A DNA stretch of 64,000 nt, taken from the NCBI RefSeq assembly GCF_013377295.1, contig NZ_CP016180.1:310001-374000 (forward strand), read 5' to 3'. The stretch is from Pasteurella skyensis (GTDB lineage: Bacteria > Pseudomonadota > Gammaproteobacteria > Enterobacterales > Pasteurellaceae). Made by a program: the position numbers and the translations under genes. This document shows, piece after piece, positions 1-8,955 of this stretch; position 1 is the stretch's first letter, and each line of letters opens with the position of its first letter. A model generated the notes under the pieces. It searched no databases, had not been told where the DNA came from, and worked only from the letters and a program-made list of their open reading frames with translations.

Positions 1-215
1 CTCAGCAATCGTACTTTTATATTTGATAAGCTCAGTGATCGGTGCTGAGATATTGTAGCAATAGATTAGTTATCCGTTTCGGCTTTCTAAACTCGGTTAT
101 TGAGCCTGTCGAAATATCGAAGGGGAGAAACGTTCACTGAATTAAAATAGTGTAAAACACCTTACACTTCGATGGTTCGACAAGCTCACCAACCGCAGAC
201 TCAGTGAGCGGTGTT
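1..215. repeat. Family A palindromic repeats upstream of mpl
   Basis: The stretch before mpl holds several degenerate copies of palindromic family A. Cores of the GAGCCTGTCGAA type lie near 103-115 and the opposite orientation (TTCGACAAGCTCA) near 176-189, with paired GGTGTTGAGATATT-type tails. No coding region is seen. An uptake-signal core (ACAAGCGGT) follows at about 234. The same family recurs across the window. Confidence 0.7.
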
Positions 216-290
216 GAGATATTATAGCAAGAAACAAGCGGTTATATTTAGAACAAAATTTACAAGTTTTTATAAAATCAGGAATTTAAA

Positions 291-1652
291 ATGAAACAAC
301 AACATATTCATATTTTAGGTATTTGTGGCACTTTTATGGGAGGGATTGCAATTATCGCTCGTGAACTGGGCTATAAGGTTACTGGTTCAGATACCAACGT
401 TTATCCGCCGATGAGTACTTTTTTGGAGAAAAGTGGTATTGAGATTATTCCTAATTATGATGTGGCACAGCTTGATCCAAAGCCAGATATGGTGATTATC
501 GGTAATGCAATGCGTCGTGGCAATCCTTGCGTGGAATATGTGTTAAATAATCAATTGAATTTTACCTCTGCACCACAGTGGCTACACGATCATTTATTAA
601 AAGATCGTTGGGTGTTGGCAGTGTCAGGCACGCACGGTAAAACGACGACAACGGGAATGTTAGCGTGGATTTTAGATAAAAATGGTATTGATACAGGCTT
701 TTTAGTGGGGGGAATTGCAGGAAATTTTGGGATTTCAGCACGTTTAGGATCAAGCAAATTCTTTGTAATTGAAGCCGATGAATATGACAGTGCCTTTTTT
801 GATAAACGCTCTAAATTTGTACATTACAATCCAAAAACCTTAATCGTGAATAATTTAGAATTTGATCACGCTGATATTTTTGATGATTTGAAAGCGATTC
901 AGCGACAATTTCATCATATGGTACGAGCAATGCCACAAAATGGCGTGATTTTATCTCATAAAGAGGAACAAAATGTTCAGCAAATGTTGGATATGGGAAA
1001 CTACAGTGCATTGCAATTTGTGGGCAAAGAACAAGATTGGTATGCTGAACCATTGAACCAAGATTATTCGCATTTTGCGGTTTATCATAAGCAACAAAAA
1101 CAGGGCGAAGTGCAGTGGAACGTGGTGGGAAAACACAATATGCACAATGCGTTAATGGCGATTGCGAGTAGTCATCACGCAGGTGTTAGTGTGGTTGATG
1201 CTTGTAATGCGTTGGGATCTTTTGTGAATGCTAACCGTCGTTTGGAGGTAAAAGGACAAGTGAATGGTGTCACGGTTTATGATGATTTTGCCCATCACCC
1301 AACAGCGATCAAATCGACCATTGAGGCGTTGCGAGGAAAAGTGGGTAAAGAGCAACGTATTTTAGCGGTGTTAGAGCCACGTTCAAATACGATGAAAATG
1401 GGCGTGCATAAAGATGAGATCGCACCAGCATTGGCGAACGCTGACCAAGTTTTTATCTTACAACCTGATAATATTGATTGGAGCGTTGAGCAGATCACAA
1501 AAAACCTTACACAGTCCGCACAATGGAGTGCAGATTTAGATGAATTAGTACAGATGATTATTGCACAAACCAAGCCAACGGATCATATTTTAGTAATGAG
1601 TAATGGTGCTTTTGGTGGTATTCATAAGAAGCTATTGGAAGCGTTGGGATAA
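291..1652 (+). CDS. mpl: UDP-N-acetylmuramate:L-Ala-gamma-D-Glu-meso-DAP ligase
   Basis: Mpl is a cytoplasmic Mur ligase of murein recycling. It joins the salvaged tripeptide L-Ala-gamma-D-Glu-meso-DAP to UDP-MurNAc using ATP. The 453-residue length is normal. The N-terminus carries the nucleotide-sugar loop GICGTFMGG (residues 10-18), the central ATP loop SGTHGKTTTTG spans residues 112-122, and the Mur-ligase motif DDFAHHPTA lies near residue 330. The start follows AGGAATTTAAA. The gene stands alone and ends in a hairpin built from two inverted uptake-signal sequences. The identification is secure; MurC is the nearest paralogue but has a different N-terminus. Confidence 0.96.
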   Translation: MKQQHIHILGICGTFMGGIAIIARELGYKVTGSDTNVYPPMSTFLEKSGIEIIPNYDVAQLDPKPDMVIIGNAMRRGNPCVEYVLNNQLNFTSAPQWLHDHLLKDRWVLAVSGTHGKTTTTGMLAWILDKNGIDTGFLVGGIAGNFGISARLGSSKFFVIEADEYDSAFFDKRSKFVHYNPKTLIVNNLEFDHADIFDDLKAIQRQFHHMVRAMPQNGVILSHKEEQNVQQMLDMGNYSALQFVGKEQDWYAEPLNQDYSHFAVYHKQQKQGEVQWNVVGKHNMHNALMAIASSHHAGVSVVDACNALGSFVNANRRLEVKGQVNGVTVYDDFAHHPTAIKSTIEALRGKVGKEQRILAVLEPRSNTMKMGVHKDEIAPALANADQVFILQPDNIDWSVEQITKNLTQSAQWSADLDELVQMIIAQTKPTDHILVMSNGAFGGIHKKLLEALG

Positions 1653-1668
1653 CTTGTGGATTTTGATG

Positions 1669-1726
1669 TAAGCGGTAAGATAAAATCACTTTTTTGCAAA
1701 TTTTTTATTCAAAATCTTACCGCTTA
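1669..1726 (+). terminator. Inverted uptake-signal pair forming a terminator after mpl
   Basis: TAAGCGGTAAGAT at 1669-1681 pairs perfectly over 13 bp with ATCTTACCGCTTA at 1714-1726. The loop includes TTTTTTGCAAATTTTTT. Paired uptake signals in opposite orientation commonly serve as intrinsic terminators in Pasteurellaceae. It lies 17 bases after the mpl stop codon and also faces the convergent fic gene. Confidence 0.7.
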
Positions 1727-1844
1727 TTATTTTTCTAAATCTTTCTCCCAATTCCTTTAAATTTTTCTATAAAAGCAGAAATTTTCTGGAAGACTCTTTG
1801 TTTATTGGTTAAATGTTGCAGATTGAGTCTGTTTATTTTCTCAT

Positions 1845-2936
1845 TTAATATTTGATAAATAGATCAAATAAAGCGTAGTTGATATAAAAATTTTCTCGCC
1901 CAATTTTTTCTTTTTTCAATAATCCAATTCGGCATAATTCATCAAGGTAACGCTTTGCTGTTTTATCACTGACACCAAGATGATTTTGAATAAAGGCTAT
2001 TTTTGAATAAGGGTGCATAAATAATTGATTGAGCAAATCTTGGCTATAAATTTTCGGTAATTCACTGCGGAATTGATTTTTGAAATTTTGCATTAAAATT
2101 TTAATTTGTTTGACTAATTCAATGGTTGATTGAGCTGTTTCAATAATTGCATTAAGGATATATTGCACCCAATCTTCCCAGTTTTGAGAATCTCTAACTG
2201 CTTGTAAAAGAGTATAATAGTCTGATTTATTTTCAATAAGGTAGCGACTTAAATATAATATTGGAATATCTAATAAATTTTCCTTTACAAGATAAAGAAT
2301 ATTTAAAATTCGTCCAGTTCTGCCATTACCATCATAAAAAGGGTGAATACTTTCAAATTGATGGTGAATAATCGCCATTTTAGTTAAAGGATCAAGTTCA
2401 AAGCGATCTTCTGTATTGATAAATTCAATCAAATTTTCCATCAATAGGATAATATCATTTTTATGTTGTGGTGGCGTATAAACAGTTTTGCCTGTATAGG
2501 CGTTTTTTAATGCTGTTCCTGATATGGCACGTAGACCTGCATTATTATGCTCTAATTGTTCTTGAACCATCAAAAGTGTGTTGAGACGAATAATTTGTTC
2601 TTGTTTAATGAGATTAAATCCACTGTTTAACGCATAACTGTAGCGTTGTACTTCTTTAACCGCAGGATTGAATGTGGAAAATTCTGATAAATCTGCTTGG
2701 TAAAGTTCATCTTGCGTTGTAATAATATTTTCAATTTCACTACTGTGTTTAGCTTCTTGTAGAGAGAGTGTATTAATTAAAATAGTTTGATTAGGAATAG
2801 ACTGCACAACCCCTTTTAACTCTGCAAGAGAACGGTGTGCTATCGCAAGTTTTTTTAATATTGCTTTTGTTTCAATTTTCTCAAAAATTTCATCAAAGGG
2901 TAATGGTTTTACTGGACAATCAGGGGTTAAATTCAT
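1845..2936 (-). CDS. Fic family protein (AMP-transferase) with C-terminal winged helix
   Basis: Fic enzymes transfer AMP from ATP to hydroxyl side chains of target proteins. The active-site motif HPFYDGNGRTGR is intact at residues 198-209. An N-terminal inhibitory helix motif of the S-x-x-x-E-N type (SSEIEN, residues 65-70) suggests an autoinhibited class II Fic protein. The last 55 residues look like a winged helix (SKIAFIQNHLGVSDKTAKRY), so the protein may bind DNA. The start follows AGGAAAAGAT. Two inverted repeats lie just upstream and could be its own operator. The cellular target cannot be told from sequence. Confidence 0.9.
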   Translation of the reverse strand: MNLTPDCPVKPLPFDEIFEKIETKAILKKLAIAHRSLAELKGVVQSIPNQTILINTLSLQEAKHSSEIENIITTQDELYQADLSEFSTFNPAVKEVQRYSYALNSGFNLIKQEQIIRLNTLLMVQEQLEHNNAGLRAISGTALKNAYTGKTVYTPPQHKNDIILLMENLIEFINTEDRFELDPLTKMAIIHHQFESIHPFYDGNGRTGRILNILYLVKENLLDIPILYLSRYLIENKSDYYTLLQAVRDSQNWEDWVQYILNAIIETAQSTIELVKQIKILMQNFKNQFRSELPKIYSQDLLNQLFMHPYSKIAFIQNHLGVSDKTAKRYLDELCRIGLLKKEKIGRENFYINYALFDLFIKY

Positions 2937-2956
2937 ATCTTTTCCTAAAATTATAT

Positions 2957-3031
2957 ATTTCTTCCTATATTCTTACAATAACGGAAGGAAATCAACATTT
3001 TCTTCCGTTATTATATCTATAATGGAAGAAA
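2957..3031 (-). promoter_or_regulatory. Two inverted repeats in the fic promoter region
   Basis: Two imperfect palindromes lie directly upstream of the fic start. The first has CTTCC at 2961-2965 and GGAAG at 2983-2987. The second has TTCTTCCGTTAT at 3000-3011 and ATAATGGAAGAA at 3019-3030. Both share a CTTCC-(G)TTAT half-site, so the same dimeric regulator probably reads both. The winged-helix tail of the Fic protein is a candidate. This is inference from symmetry and position. Confidence 0.5.
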
Positions 3032-3034
3032 ATA

Positions 3035-3250
3035 TTATTTTTCCGCCGCTATTTTCGCTATAATTTTATTAATTTCACTATGCAAAGCGGTACTATTTTT
3101 GACTGTTTTTGCAATTTCTTTGTTAAACTCATCAATATTGAACGTTTTTTCGGTATTTTTTGCTTTAATATTTAATATAAGAATTAACTGTAAGGGCGAA
3201 TAACTTAACTTATAGGTGAGTATAATGCGATGAAATATAAAATATGGCAC
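3035..3250 (-). CDS. Doubtful small ORF or gene remnant between tRNA-Arg and fic
   Basis: An open frame of 71 codons would start at GTG inside the 3' end of tRNA-Arg and end 98 bases before fic. Its last 40 residues (KNTEKTFNIDEFNKEIAKTV, then a Lys/Ala/Ile-rich helix) look like real amphipathic protein, while the first 30 look like noise. I do not recognise the family. It may be the 3' remnant of a gene whose front was lost when DNA entered at the tRNA, or a small partner of fic. Confidence 0.2.
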   Translation of the reverse strand: MPYFIFHRIILTYKLSYSPLQLILILNIKAKNTEKTFNIDEFNKEIAKTVKNSTALHSEINKIIAKIAAEK

Positions 3251-3321
3251 GCCCTATTGGATTCGAACCAATGACCTACGGCTTAGAAGGCCGTTGCTCT
3301 ATCCAACTGAGCTAAGGGCGC
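3245..3321 (-). tRNA. tRNA-Arg (anticodon TCT)
   Basis: A complete cloverleaf can be read on the minus strand. The 7-bp acceptor stem starts GCGCCCT, the D-arm is AGCTCAGTTGGATAGAGC, the anticodon loop is CTTCTAA, the T-arm is GGTTCGAATCC, and the CCA end is encoded. Anticodon TCT reads AGA/AGG codons. It is 21 bases from tRNA-Pro on the same strand, so the two are probably cotranscribed. Confidence 0.95.
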
Positions 3322-3342
3322 ATTAAATAGGATGAAAGAAAG

Positions 3343-3419
3343 TGGTCGGCGAGATAGGATTCGAACCTACGACCCACTGGTCCCAAACCAGTTGCGCTAC
3401 CAAGCTGCGCTACTCGCCG
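3343..3419 (-). tRNA. tRNA-Pro (anticodon TGG)
   Basis: A complete cloverleaf is seen on the minus strand. The acceptor stem begins CGGCGAG, the anticodon loop is TTTGGGA with anticodon TGG, the T-arm is GGTTCGAATCC, and the CCA end is encoded. It is upstream of tRNA-Arg in the same transcript direction. Confidence 0.95.
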
Positions 3420-3583
3420 ACAATGTGCAACATTATAGTTTCTGATTAAAATCCGTCAATCCTTTTTTACTAATTTCCTTTTAGTCGCTTGATATTTATT
3501 CACTTTTGTATTTATTACTTATCAAATCATTACTTTTTTGAGAGAATAACAAAATAAAATAATATTAAAACAAGGAGCATTAA

Positions 3584-4441
3584 ATGTCAGCTCAAGTTAT
3601 TTCAGGAAAAATAGTTGCTTCACAAATTAAGCAGAAAATTGCTGAACAGGTGCATTATTATGTTAAGCAAGGCTATCGTTCACCTTGTCTTGCCGTTATT
3701 TTAGTCGGACTGGATCCTGCTTCACAGGTTTATGTGAAAAGTAAACGAAAAAGTTGTGAAGCGTTGGGTATTGTATCTAAATCTTATGATTTACCAGATT
3801 CAACATCAGAGCAGGCACTGCTGACTTTAATTTCACAGCTTAATGATGATAATACTGTTGATGGAATTTTAGTTCAGCTACCGTTGCCTAAGCATATTGA
3901 TACTACTAAAATTATTGAAGCTATTTTACCTACCAAAGACGTGGATGGTTTCCACCCTTATAATGTAGGACGTTTGTGTCAACGGATACCTACTTTACGC
4001 TCTTGTACCCCTTATGGTGTGATGAAATTACTTGAGTATACAGGGCAGGAAATTAGAGGTAAGCACGCCGTCATTGTTGGGGCGTCAAATATTGTGGGTC
4101 GTCCAATGGCATTAGAATTCTTATTGGCAGGCTGTACAACAACGGTAACCCATCGTTTTACTGCCAATTTAGAACAACATATAAGGCAAGCTGATATTTT
4201 AGTTGTGGCAGTAGGTAAACCTGAATTTATCTCTGGTGAGTGGATAAAAGAGGGGGCGATAGTGTTTGATGTAGGAATTAACCGTTTAGAGAATGGTAAA
4301 CTCGTTGGCGATATTGAGTTTGAAACAGCGCGGCAAAAAGCCAGTTTTATTACACCTGTACCTGGTGGCGTAGGCTTGATGACAGTGGCTATGTTAATGG
4401 AAAATACATTGTTGGCGTATAAAAATCATATTGCAGAGTAA
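3584..4441 (+). CDS. folD: Methylenetetrahydrofolate dehydrogenase / cyclohydrolase
   Basis: FolD interconverts 5,10-methylene-, 5,10-methenyl- and 10-formyl-tetrahydrofolate with NADP in the cytoplasm, supplying one-carbon units for purines and formyl-Met. The 285-residue length is typical. The catalytic-lysine region reads [14 protein letters not shown] (about residues 49-62), the Rossmann loop is [10 protein letters not shown], and the C-terminal signature is [10 protein letters not shown]. The start follows AAGGAGCATTAA. It is transcribed away from the tRNA pair and is followed by an uptake-signal copy and family A repeats. Confidence 0.97.
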   Translation: MSAQVISGKIVASQIKQKIAEQVHYYVKQGYRSPCLAVILVGLDPASQVYVKSKRKSCEALGIVSKSYDLPDSTSEQALLTLISQLNDDNTVDGILVQLPLPKHIDTTKIIEAILPTKDVDGFHPYNVGRLCQRIPTLRSCTPYGVMKLLEYTGQEIRGKHAVIVGASNIVGRPMALEFLLAGCTTTVTHRFTANLEQHIRQADILVVAVGKPEFISGEWIKEGAIVFDVGINRLENGKLVGDIEFETARQKASFITPVPGGVGLMTVAMLMENTLLAYKNHIAE

Positions 4442-4554
4442 AAATAAGGTAAGTATAAAAATCAAGCGGTATGATGTTGATAAAAATTTGCAAAAAGTTA
4501 ATTATATCGTACAAAGCAACCGAATGTTTTTTCAGCCTTAGTCTTCTCTCTACG

Positions 4555-4690
4555 AGAACATCAGTTGTTGAGTTCGGTTACTGAGCCTGTCGAAGTATCA
4601 GTATCGAAGCAATAGATGTTTACGCACATAACTAGATTCCTAATTCATTCCCTAACCCATCGACAAGCTCAGGGTTCGGGAATGGATAGT
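4555..4690. repeat. Family A palindromic repeats between folD and rsmC
   Basis: GGTTACTGAGCCTGTCGAAG at about 4576-4595 is followed by the opposite-facing ATCGACAAGCTCAGGGTTCG at about 4659-4678. The two cores form a convergent pair. A single uptake-signal copy (AAGCGGTATGAT...AAAATTTGCAAA) lies upstream at about 4465-4497. No gene is present between folD and rsmC. Confidence 0.65.
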
Positions 4691-4692
4691 CA

Positions 4693-5688
4693 TTAATTCC
4701 TTACTGAATACACCTTAAATTTATTCGTTTTAGCTAATATTTTATGTGAACCAAAGCTTTGATCCAATAAATCTTCATAAGGTAAGTGGCTATTTGCAAC
4801 AATACGTAATTCTCCACCTCGAGTGAGATGATTTTTAGCTTCTATAATTAAGTTTTCAACGGTTTTATAGGCAGTTTCTACACCATCGTGGAAAGGAGGA
4901 TTAGACACTATTAAATCGAAACGCTCTTCAATATGTGAAAAAACATTACTCGCAACCACTTTTCCTTCTAAGTTATTTTCACTCAGAGTACGCTCACTTG
5001 ATTCTAACGCCATTGCGTGAATATCTGACATTGTGAGCTTAATTTTAGGAAATAACTGTTTTAAGAATGCACCAATAACACCTGCACCGCAACCCAAATC
5101 TAAGGTTTTTCCTTTGATTCCGTCCGCTTTATGGAAAGTCGAAAGTAATAATTTTGTTCCCATATCTAAATCTGCTGAACTAAATACCGCAGGGAGTGTT
5201 GCAATGGTTAAATCAGCAAAAGGTAAGCGGTATGATTTCCAAAAGTTTTTACAATTAAAATCAGGCACTTGTGTTAATTCAAAGTGATATAATCCGCAAC
5301 GGCGAGCAGAGTCAATTTTGGCAATATGTCCAAAATCAGACAGCATTTTTTCGACTGAACGTACACCGCTACGATTTTCGCCAATAATTAACAGCTCTTG
5401 TCCTACTTGTGTTGTGGAGAGCCATTGTAATAATTGAAATTGACACTCTTGTTTGTTTTTTGTCCAGTAAAAAACGCCTAAATCGGCTTGCTGATTGCAT
5501 TTAATTCCAAATTCTACGCCTTTATTTTGGCTTACAAAATCAAAGTAGCTGCTAAATATTGCCACATTTTTTGCTTGTGATTTAATTTTTTGTGCAAATT
5601 GATCTTGCATATAGCCAAAAAGTAGTACATTTTTATTTTCAAATAATTCTAAATGGCGTGTTAATACTTCACTTTCAGACGATAACAT
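4693..5688 (-). CDS. rsmC: 16S rRNA (guanine-1207-N2)-methyltransferase
   Basis: RsmC methylates G1207 of 16S rRNA in the 30S subunit using S-adenosylmethionine. The protein has the family's two halves: a degenerate N-terminal methyltransferase-like domain and a catalytic C-terminal domain with LDLGCGAGVIGAFL and the NPPF catalytic motif near residue 263. The start is placed at the ATG after GAAAGGAATAAA, giving 331 residues. An upstream in-frame ATG at 5766 would add 26 unlikely residues. It is divergent from holD-rimI, a neighbourhood also found in enterobacteria. Confidence 0.93.
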   Translation of the reverse strand: MLSSESEVLTRHLELFENKNVLLFGYMQDQFAQKIKSQAKNVAIFSSYFDFVSQNKGVEFGIKCNQQADLGVFYWTKNKQECQFQLLQWLSTTQVGQELLIIGENRSGVRSVEKMLSDFGHIAKIDSARRCGLYHFELTQVPDFNCKNFWKSYRLPFADLTIATLPAVFSSADLDMGTKLLLSTFHKADGIKGKTLDLGCGAGVIGAFLKQLFPKIKLTMSDIHAMALESSERTLSENNLEGKVVASNVFSHIEERFDLIVSNPPFHDGVETAYKTVENLIIEAKNHLTRGGELRIVANSHLPYEDLLDQSFGSHKILAKTNKFKVYSVRN

Positions 5689-5787
5689 TTTATTCCTTTC
5701 TCTAATTTTGATAATTACGATAAATAATATTTCCCCATTGTACCGACTTTTGCTACCATTCCCCAATGATTTTTGTGAGGAATAACG

Positions 5788-6204
5788 ATGAATCGGCGAG
5801 ATTTATTATTAAATGAGATGAATATCACTCAATGGGTGCTAACAAAACCGCAAGTTTTGAAAGGCGATGCTCAGATTCGTTTATCGGAAGAGATTAAGTT
5901 AATTGTTGTGAGTGATGGTGATTATCAATCAACAGGATTATTTCAAGATATTTTGTATAGTTTACAACTATCAAAGCAGGATTATCAATGGGTCAGTTAT
6001 GAGCAGTCACTGCGTTTGAGTTTTGATCATCAACCTATTTTATGGATTATTCAAAATGAAAAACAAGCGGTCACATTAAGTGAAAAATTTGCAAATTTAA
6101 CGATTTGGAAAAATAATAGTTGGCAAGATCTTGCAACTTTAGCTTATAAACGCCAATTTTGGCAACAAATAGAACCACTTTGTCAACCAAAAGAAAATGT
6201 ATGA
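5788..6204 (+). CDS. holD: DNA polymerase III psi subunit
   Basis: HolD (psi) pairs with chi to link the clamp loader of the replicative polymerase to single-strand-binding protein. The family is small and poorly conserved. The N-terminal MNRRDLLLNEMNITQWVLTKP (21 residues) is typical of psi, and the 138-residue length fits. Position supports the call: it is divergent from rsmC and its stop codon overlaps the rimI start (ATGA), the conserved holD-rimI arrangement. Confidence 0.88.
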   Translation: MNRRDLLLNEMNITQWVLTKPQVLKGDAQIRLSEEIKLIVVSDGDYQSTGLFQDILYSLQLSKQDYQWVSYEQSLRLSFDHQPILWIIQNEKQAVTLSEKFANLTIWKNNSWQDLATLAYKRQFWQQIEPLCQPKENV

Positions 6205-6638
6205 TTACTGTTATTCAGCCTGAAGATTTTGATCTTTTATTTGAAATTGAACAAAAAGCACATTTAGTGCCTTGGTCAAAAGGGACGTTATTAAATAATC
6301 AGGGCGAGCGTTATCTAAACCTTAAATTAATAGAGAATGATCAAATTGTGGGTTTTGCTATTTGTTACAAAACATTAGATGAAGCCACTTTGTTTAATAT
6401 TGCAATTGATCCTATTTTTCAAGGTAAAGGATATGGCAAGCGGTTACTTGAAGAGTTAATTTTACAATTAAAACAACAAGGTATAGTGACTTTATGGCTT
6501 GAAGTAAGAGAAAGTAATCAAACAGCGATTCATTTATACCAAAGGTTAGATTTTGTAGAAGTTGATATTCGTAAAAATTATTATCCAACAGTAACGGGTA
6601 ACAAAGAAAATGCGGTAGTAATGGCATTATATTTGTAA
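6201..6638 (+). CDS. rimI: Ribosomal protein S18-alanine N-acetyltransferase
   Basis: RimI acetylates the N-terminal alanine of ribosomal protein S18 using acetyl-CoA. The 145-residue protein is a single GNAT domain with the acetyl-CoA loop QGKGYGKRL (about residues 73-81) and the following LWLEVRESNQTAIHLY strand-helix typical of RimI. The start is set at 6201, where ATGA overlaps the holD stop. A longer frame from 6159 would run inside holD. Translational coupling with holD is likely. Confidence 0.93.
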   Translation: MITVIQPEDFDLLFEIEQKAHLVPWSKGTLLNNQGERYLNLKLIENDQIVGFAICYKTLDEATLFNIAIDPIFQGKGYGKRLLEELILQLKQQGIVTLWLEVRESNQTAIHLYQRLDFVEVDIRKNYYPTVTGNKENAVVMALYL

Positions 6639-6654
6639 TTATTAAGGGGAAAAA

Positions 6655-7659
6655 ATGAAAAATAAAAATATGATATTAGGGCTATTATTGGTGGGAGTTA
6701 TTACGAGTATTGCTTATTTTTTATCTCAGAGTGAATTTTTTACACAAATCCACTTTTCGGCCTTAACCCTTGCAATTGTGATTGGAATTATTATTGGTAA
6801 CACACTGTTTTCTAAAATAGAACCTTATACAAATCAAGGTGTTATATTTTCTAAAGGGACATTGTTAAGAACAGGAATTATATTGTATGGTTTTAAAATT
6901 ACATTAGCAGATATTCATTCTGTTGGAGTCAATGCGATAGCAAGTGATGCAGTTATGTTAGTCACGACTTTTTTTATTACTCTTTGGATTGGCATTTATT
7001 TACTTAAAATGGATAAACAAACGGTACAACTAACAGCAACAGGTTGTAGTATTTGTGGCGCAGCGGCAATAATGGCAGCAGAACCCGTTGTAAAAGCAGA
7101 ATCTCACAAAGTTACTGTGGCGATTGCGGTTATTGTTATTTTTGGCACAATCAGTATGTTTCTATATCCAATAATGTATCCTTATTTGGCGAATTATTTA
7201 TCACAGCACCAATTTGGTATTTATATTGGTTCATCAGTACACGAAGTAGCGCAAGTGTATGCAGCTGGTGGAAATATTAATTCTGTGGTTGCTGATAATG
7301 CGGTCATTACTAAAATGATTCGAGTGATGATGTTAGCCCCATTTTTATTTGCATTATCTTATTTTTTAACTAAAGGTGATGCTAAAAATAAACTGATTAT
7401 TCCTTGGTTTGCGGTCTATTTTATCGGCATTGCGATTTTTAATTCTTTTGAATTATTAAATGAGCAAATTGTCAGTGTGTTAGTGACATTAGATAATATT
7501 TTATTGATGATGGCAATGTCTGCATTGGGTTTAACCACACGAATTGAGTCAGTAAAGCAAGCTGGTTTAAAACCCTTTATTTTAGGATCTTTAGTGTTAG
7601 TATGGCTTGTCGTTGGCGGATTTGTAGTAAATGTGGTTATGCAGGGTATATGGAGTTGA
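6655..7659 (+). CDS. YeiH family putative sulfate/sulfonate exporter (UPF0324)
   Basis: This 334-residue inner-membrane protein has about ten hydrophobic segments and matches the YeiH/UPF0324 family. The conserved pair TGCSICGAAAIMAAEPVV (about residues 128-145) and SVHEVAQVYAAG (about 195-206) mark it. Members are predicted anion exporters; the substrate is not established from sequence. The start follows AAGGGGAAAAA. It is only 16 bases after rimI, so it may be cotranscribed with holD-rimI. An uptake-signal copy lies just downstream. Confidence 0.85.
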   Translation: MKNKNMILGLLLVGVITSIAYFLSQSEFFTQIHFSALTLAIVIGIIIGNTLFSKIEPYTNQGVIFSKGTLLRTGIILYGFKITLADIHSVGVNAIASDAVMLVTTFFITLWIGIYLLKMDKQTVQLTATGCSICGAAAIMAAEPVVKAESHKVTVAIAVIVIFGTISMFLYPIMYPYLANYLSQHQFGIYIGSSVHEVAQVYAAGGNINSVVADNAVITKMIRVMMLAPFLFALSYFLTKGDAKNKLIIPWFAVYFIGIAIFNSFELLNEQIVSVLVTLDNILLMMAMSALGLTTRIESVKQAGLKPFILGSLVLVWLVVGGFVVNVVMQGIWS

Positions 7660-7792
7660 AAACTTTAGTATAAGCGGTAAGATGTTGATTAAAATTTGCA
7701 AATTTTTATCCAATTATGTTTACTTGCTCTCGTAGAGCAAATGCAATTTACCACTTTTTAGAAAAGAAAGACTAATGTTGTAGGAGAAGGTT

Positions 7793-8728
7793 ATGTTATT
7801 TAATTTACCTCAAAATGCGTTAATAATTATGGGATTAGTGGCCATTTTTCTACTTATCGCTTCTTTTATTACCACCAAGAAAATTAACCAAAATCCAGAG
7901 AAAGATTATACCGAGCTTAAGCAACGAGTAATTTCGTGGTGGTATATGATTGGTATTCTATTTATCTGTTTTAGTTTAGGTTTTACCACAACTATTATCT
8001 TATTTGCTGTGATTAGCTTCCTAGCATTAAAAGAATTTTTTTCCATTGTGCCATTAAGATTAATTGATCGCCGAGTCATATTTTGGGTCTATTTAACTAT
8101 TCCGATTCAATATTATTGGATTGCCACAAAATGGCACACAATGTCATTAATTTTTATTCCTGTTTATCTATTCTTATTTATTCCAATTCGCCTTGTGTTA
8201 CTCGGTGAAGTAAAGGGCTTTATTCGCTCCGTAGGGATATTACAATGGGGAGCAATGCTCACCATTTTCTGTATTGGTCATTTGGCAATGTTAGTCGGAT
8301 TACCAGCAACACATCCAAATGCAGGAGGATTAGGTTTAGTCTTATTTATTCTCTTATTAACACAGTTTAATGATGTAATGCAGTATGTGTGGGGAAAATC
8401 CTTTGGTAAGCATAAAATCATTCCTAAAGTCAGCCCGAATAAAACGTGGGAAGGTTTTTTAGGCGGGATATTATCGACCTCTATATTAGCCTCACTATTA
8501 GGAATGATATTAACCCCAATGCCAATTTGGTTAAGTTTTATCGCAGGGATTGTGATTGCTGTAGCAGGGTTCTTGGGCGATGTTGTGATGTCATCAGTTA
8601 AACGTGATTTATCAATTAAAGATTGCAGTACCTTAATTCCAGGTCACGGTGGTATTTTGGATAGAATGGATAGTTTAACCTTTTCAGCACCGTTGTTTTT
8701 TCATTTTTATTATTATTTATTTGTATAG
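7793..8728 (+). CDS. CdsA-family phosphatidate cytidylyltransferase (YnbB-like)
   Basis: The family makes CDP-diacylglycerol from CTP and phosphatidic acid in the inner membrane. This 311-residue protein has about eight membrane segments. It ends with the CDP-DAG synthase signature: SSVKRDLSIKDCSTLIPGHG then GILDRMDS, near residues 267-293. It differs from housekeeping CdsA at the N-terminus and resembles the second, YnbB-like, copy found in enterobacteria. It is followed by a PlsC-type acyltransferase, so the pair may form an accessory phospholipid module. The start follows TAGGAGAAGGTT. Confidence 0.88.
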   Translation: MLFNLPQNALIIMGLVAIFLLIASFITTKKINQNPEKDYTELKQRVISWWYMIGILFICFSLGFTTTIILFAVISFLALKEFFSIVPLRLIDRRVIFWVYLTIPIQYYWIATKWHTMSLIFIPVYLFLFIPIRLVLLGEVKGFIRSVGILQWGAMLTIFCIGHLAMLVGLPATHPNAGGLGLVLFILLLTQFNDVMQYVWGKSFGKHKIIPKVSPNKTWEGFLGGILSTSILASLLGMILTPMPIWLSFIAGIVIAVAGFLGDVVMSSVKRDLSIKDCSTLIPGHGGILDRMDSLTFSAPLFFHFYYYLFV

Positions 8729-8786
8729 GCGGGACGACCGCAGACTTTTATCTATTAATTTTAGGAGTTAATAATAATTATTATTC

Positions 8787-8890
8787 GTAGGGGAGGATTG
8801 AATGAGCGTAGCGAATGGAATATCCTCCCGAAAAATATAGATTTACGAGCGGGAGCATATACGCAAACAAGTTTGCTAATACTCCCCTAC
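8787..8890. repeat. Family B palindromic element (BIME-like)
   Basis: A 104-bp element starts GTAGGGGAG and ends CTCCCCTAC. It contains two hairpins, GGGAGGAT...ATCCTCCC and GGGAGCAT...ATACTCCC, in opposite orientation. The same element recurs at 39978, 44062, 44368 and 44674, and as a half copy at 28149. It lies between the CdsA-like and PlsC-like genes and may limit or stabilise their joint transcript. Confidence 0.85.
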
Positions 8891-8955
8891 GTTAATTAAT
8901 TTAACTAATTGATTTTTATTGTATTTTAAGTGTTGTTTTACTATGAGAGGTTAAG

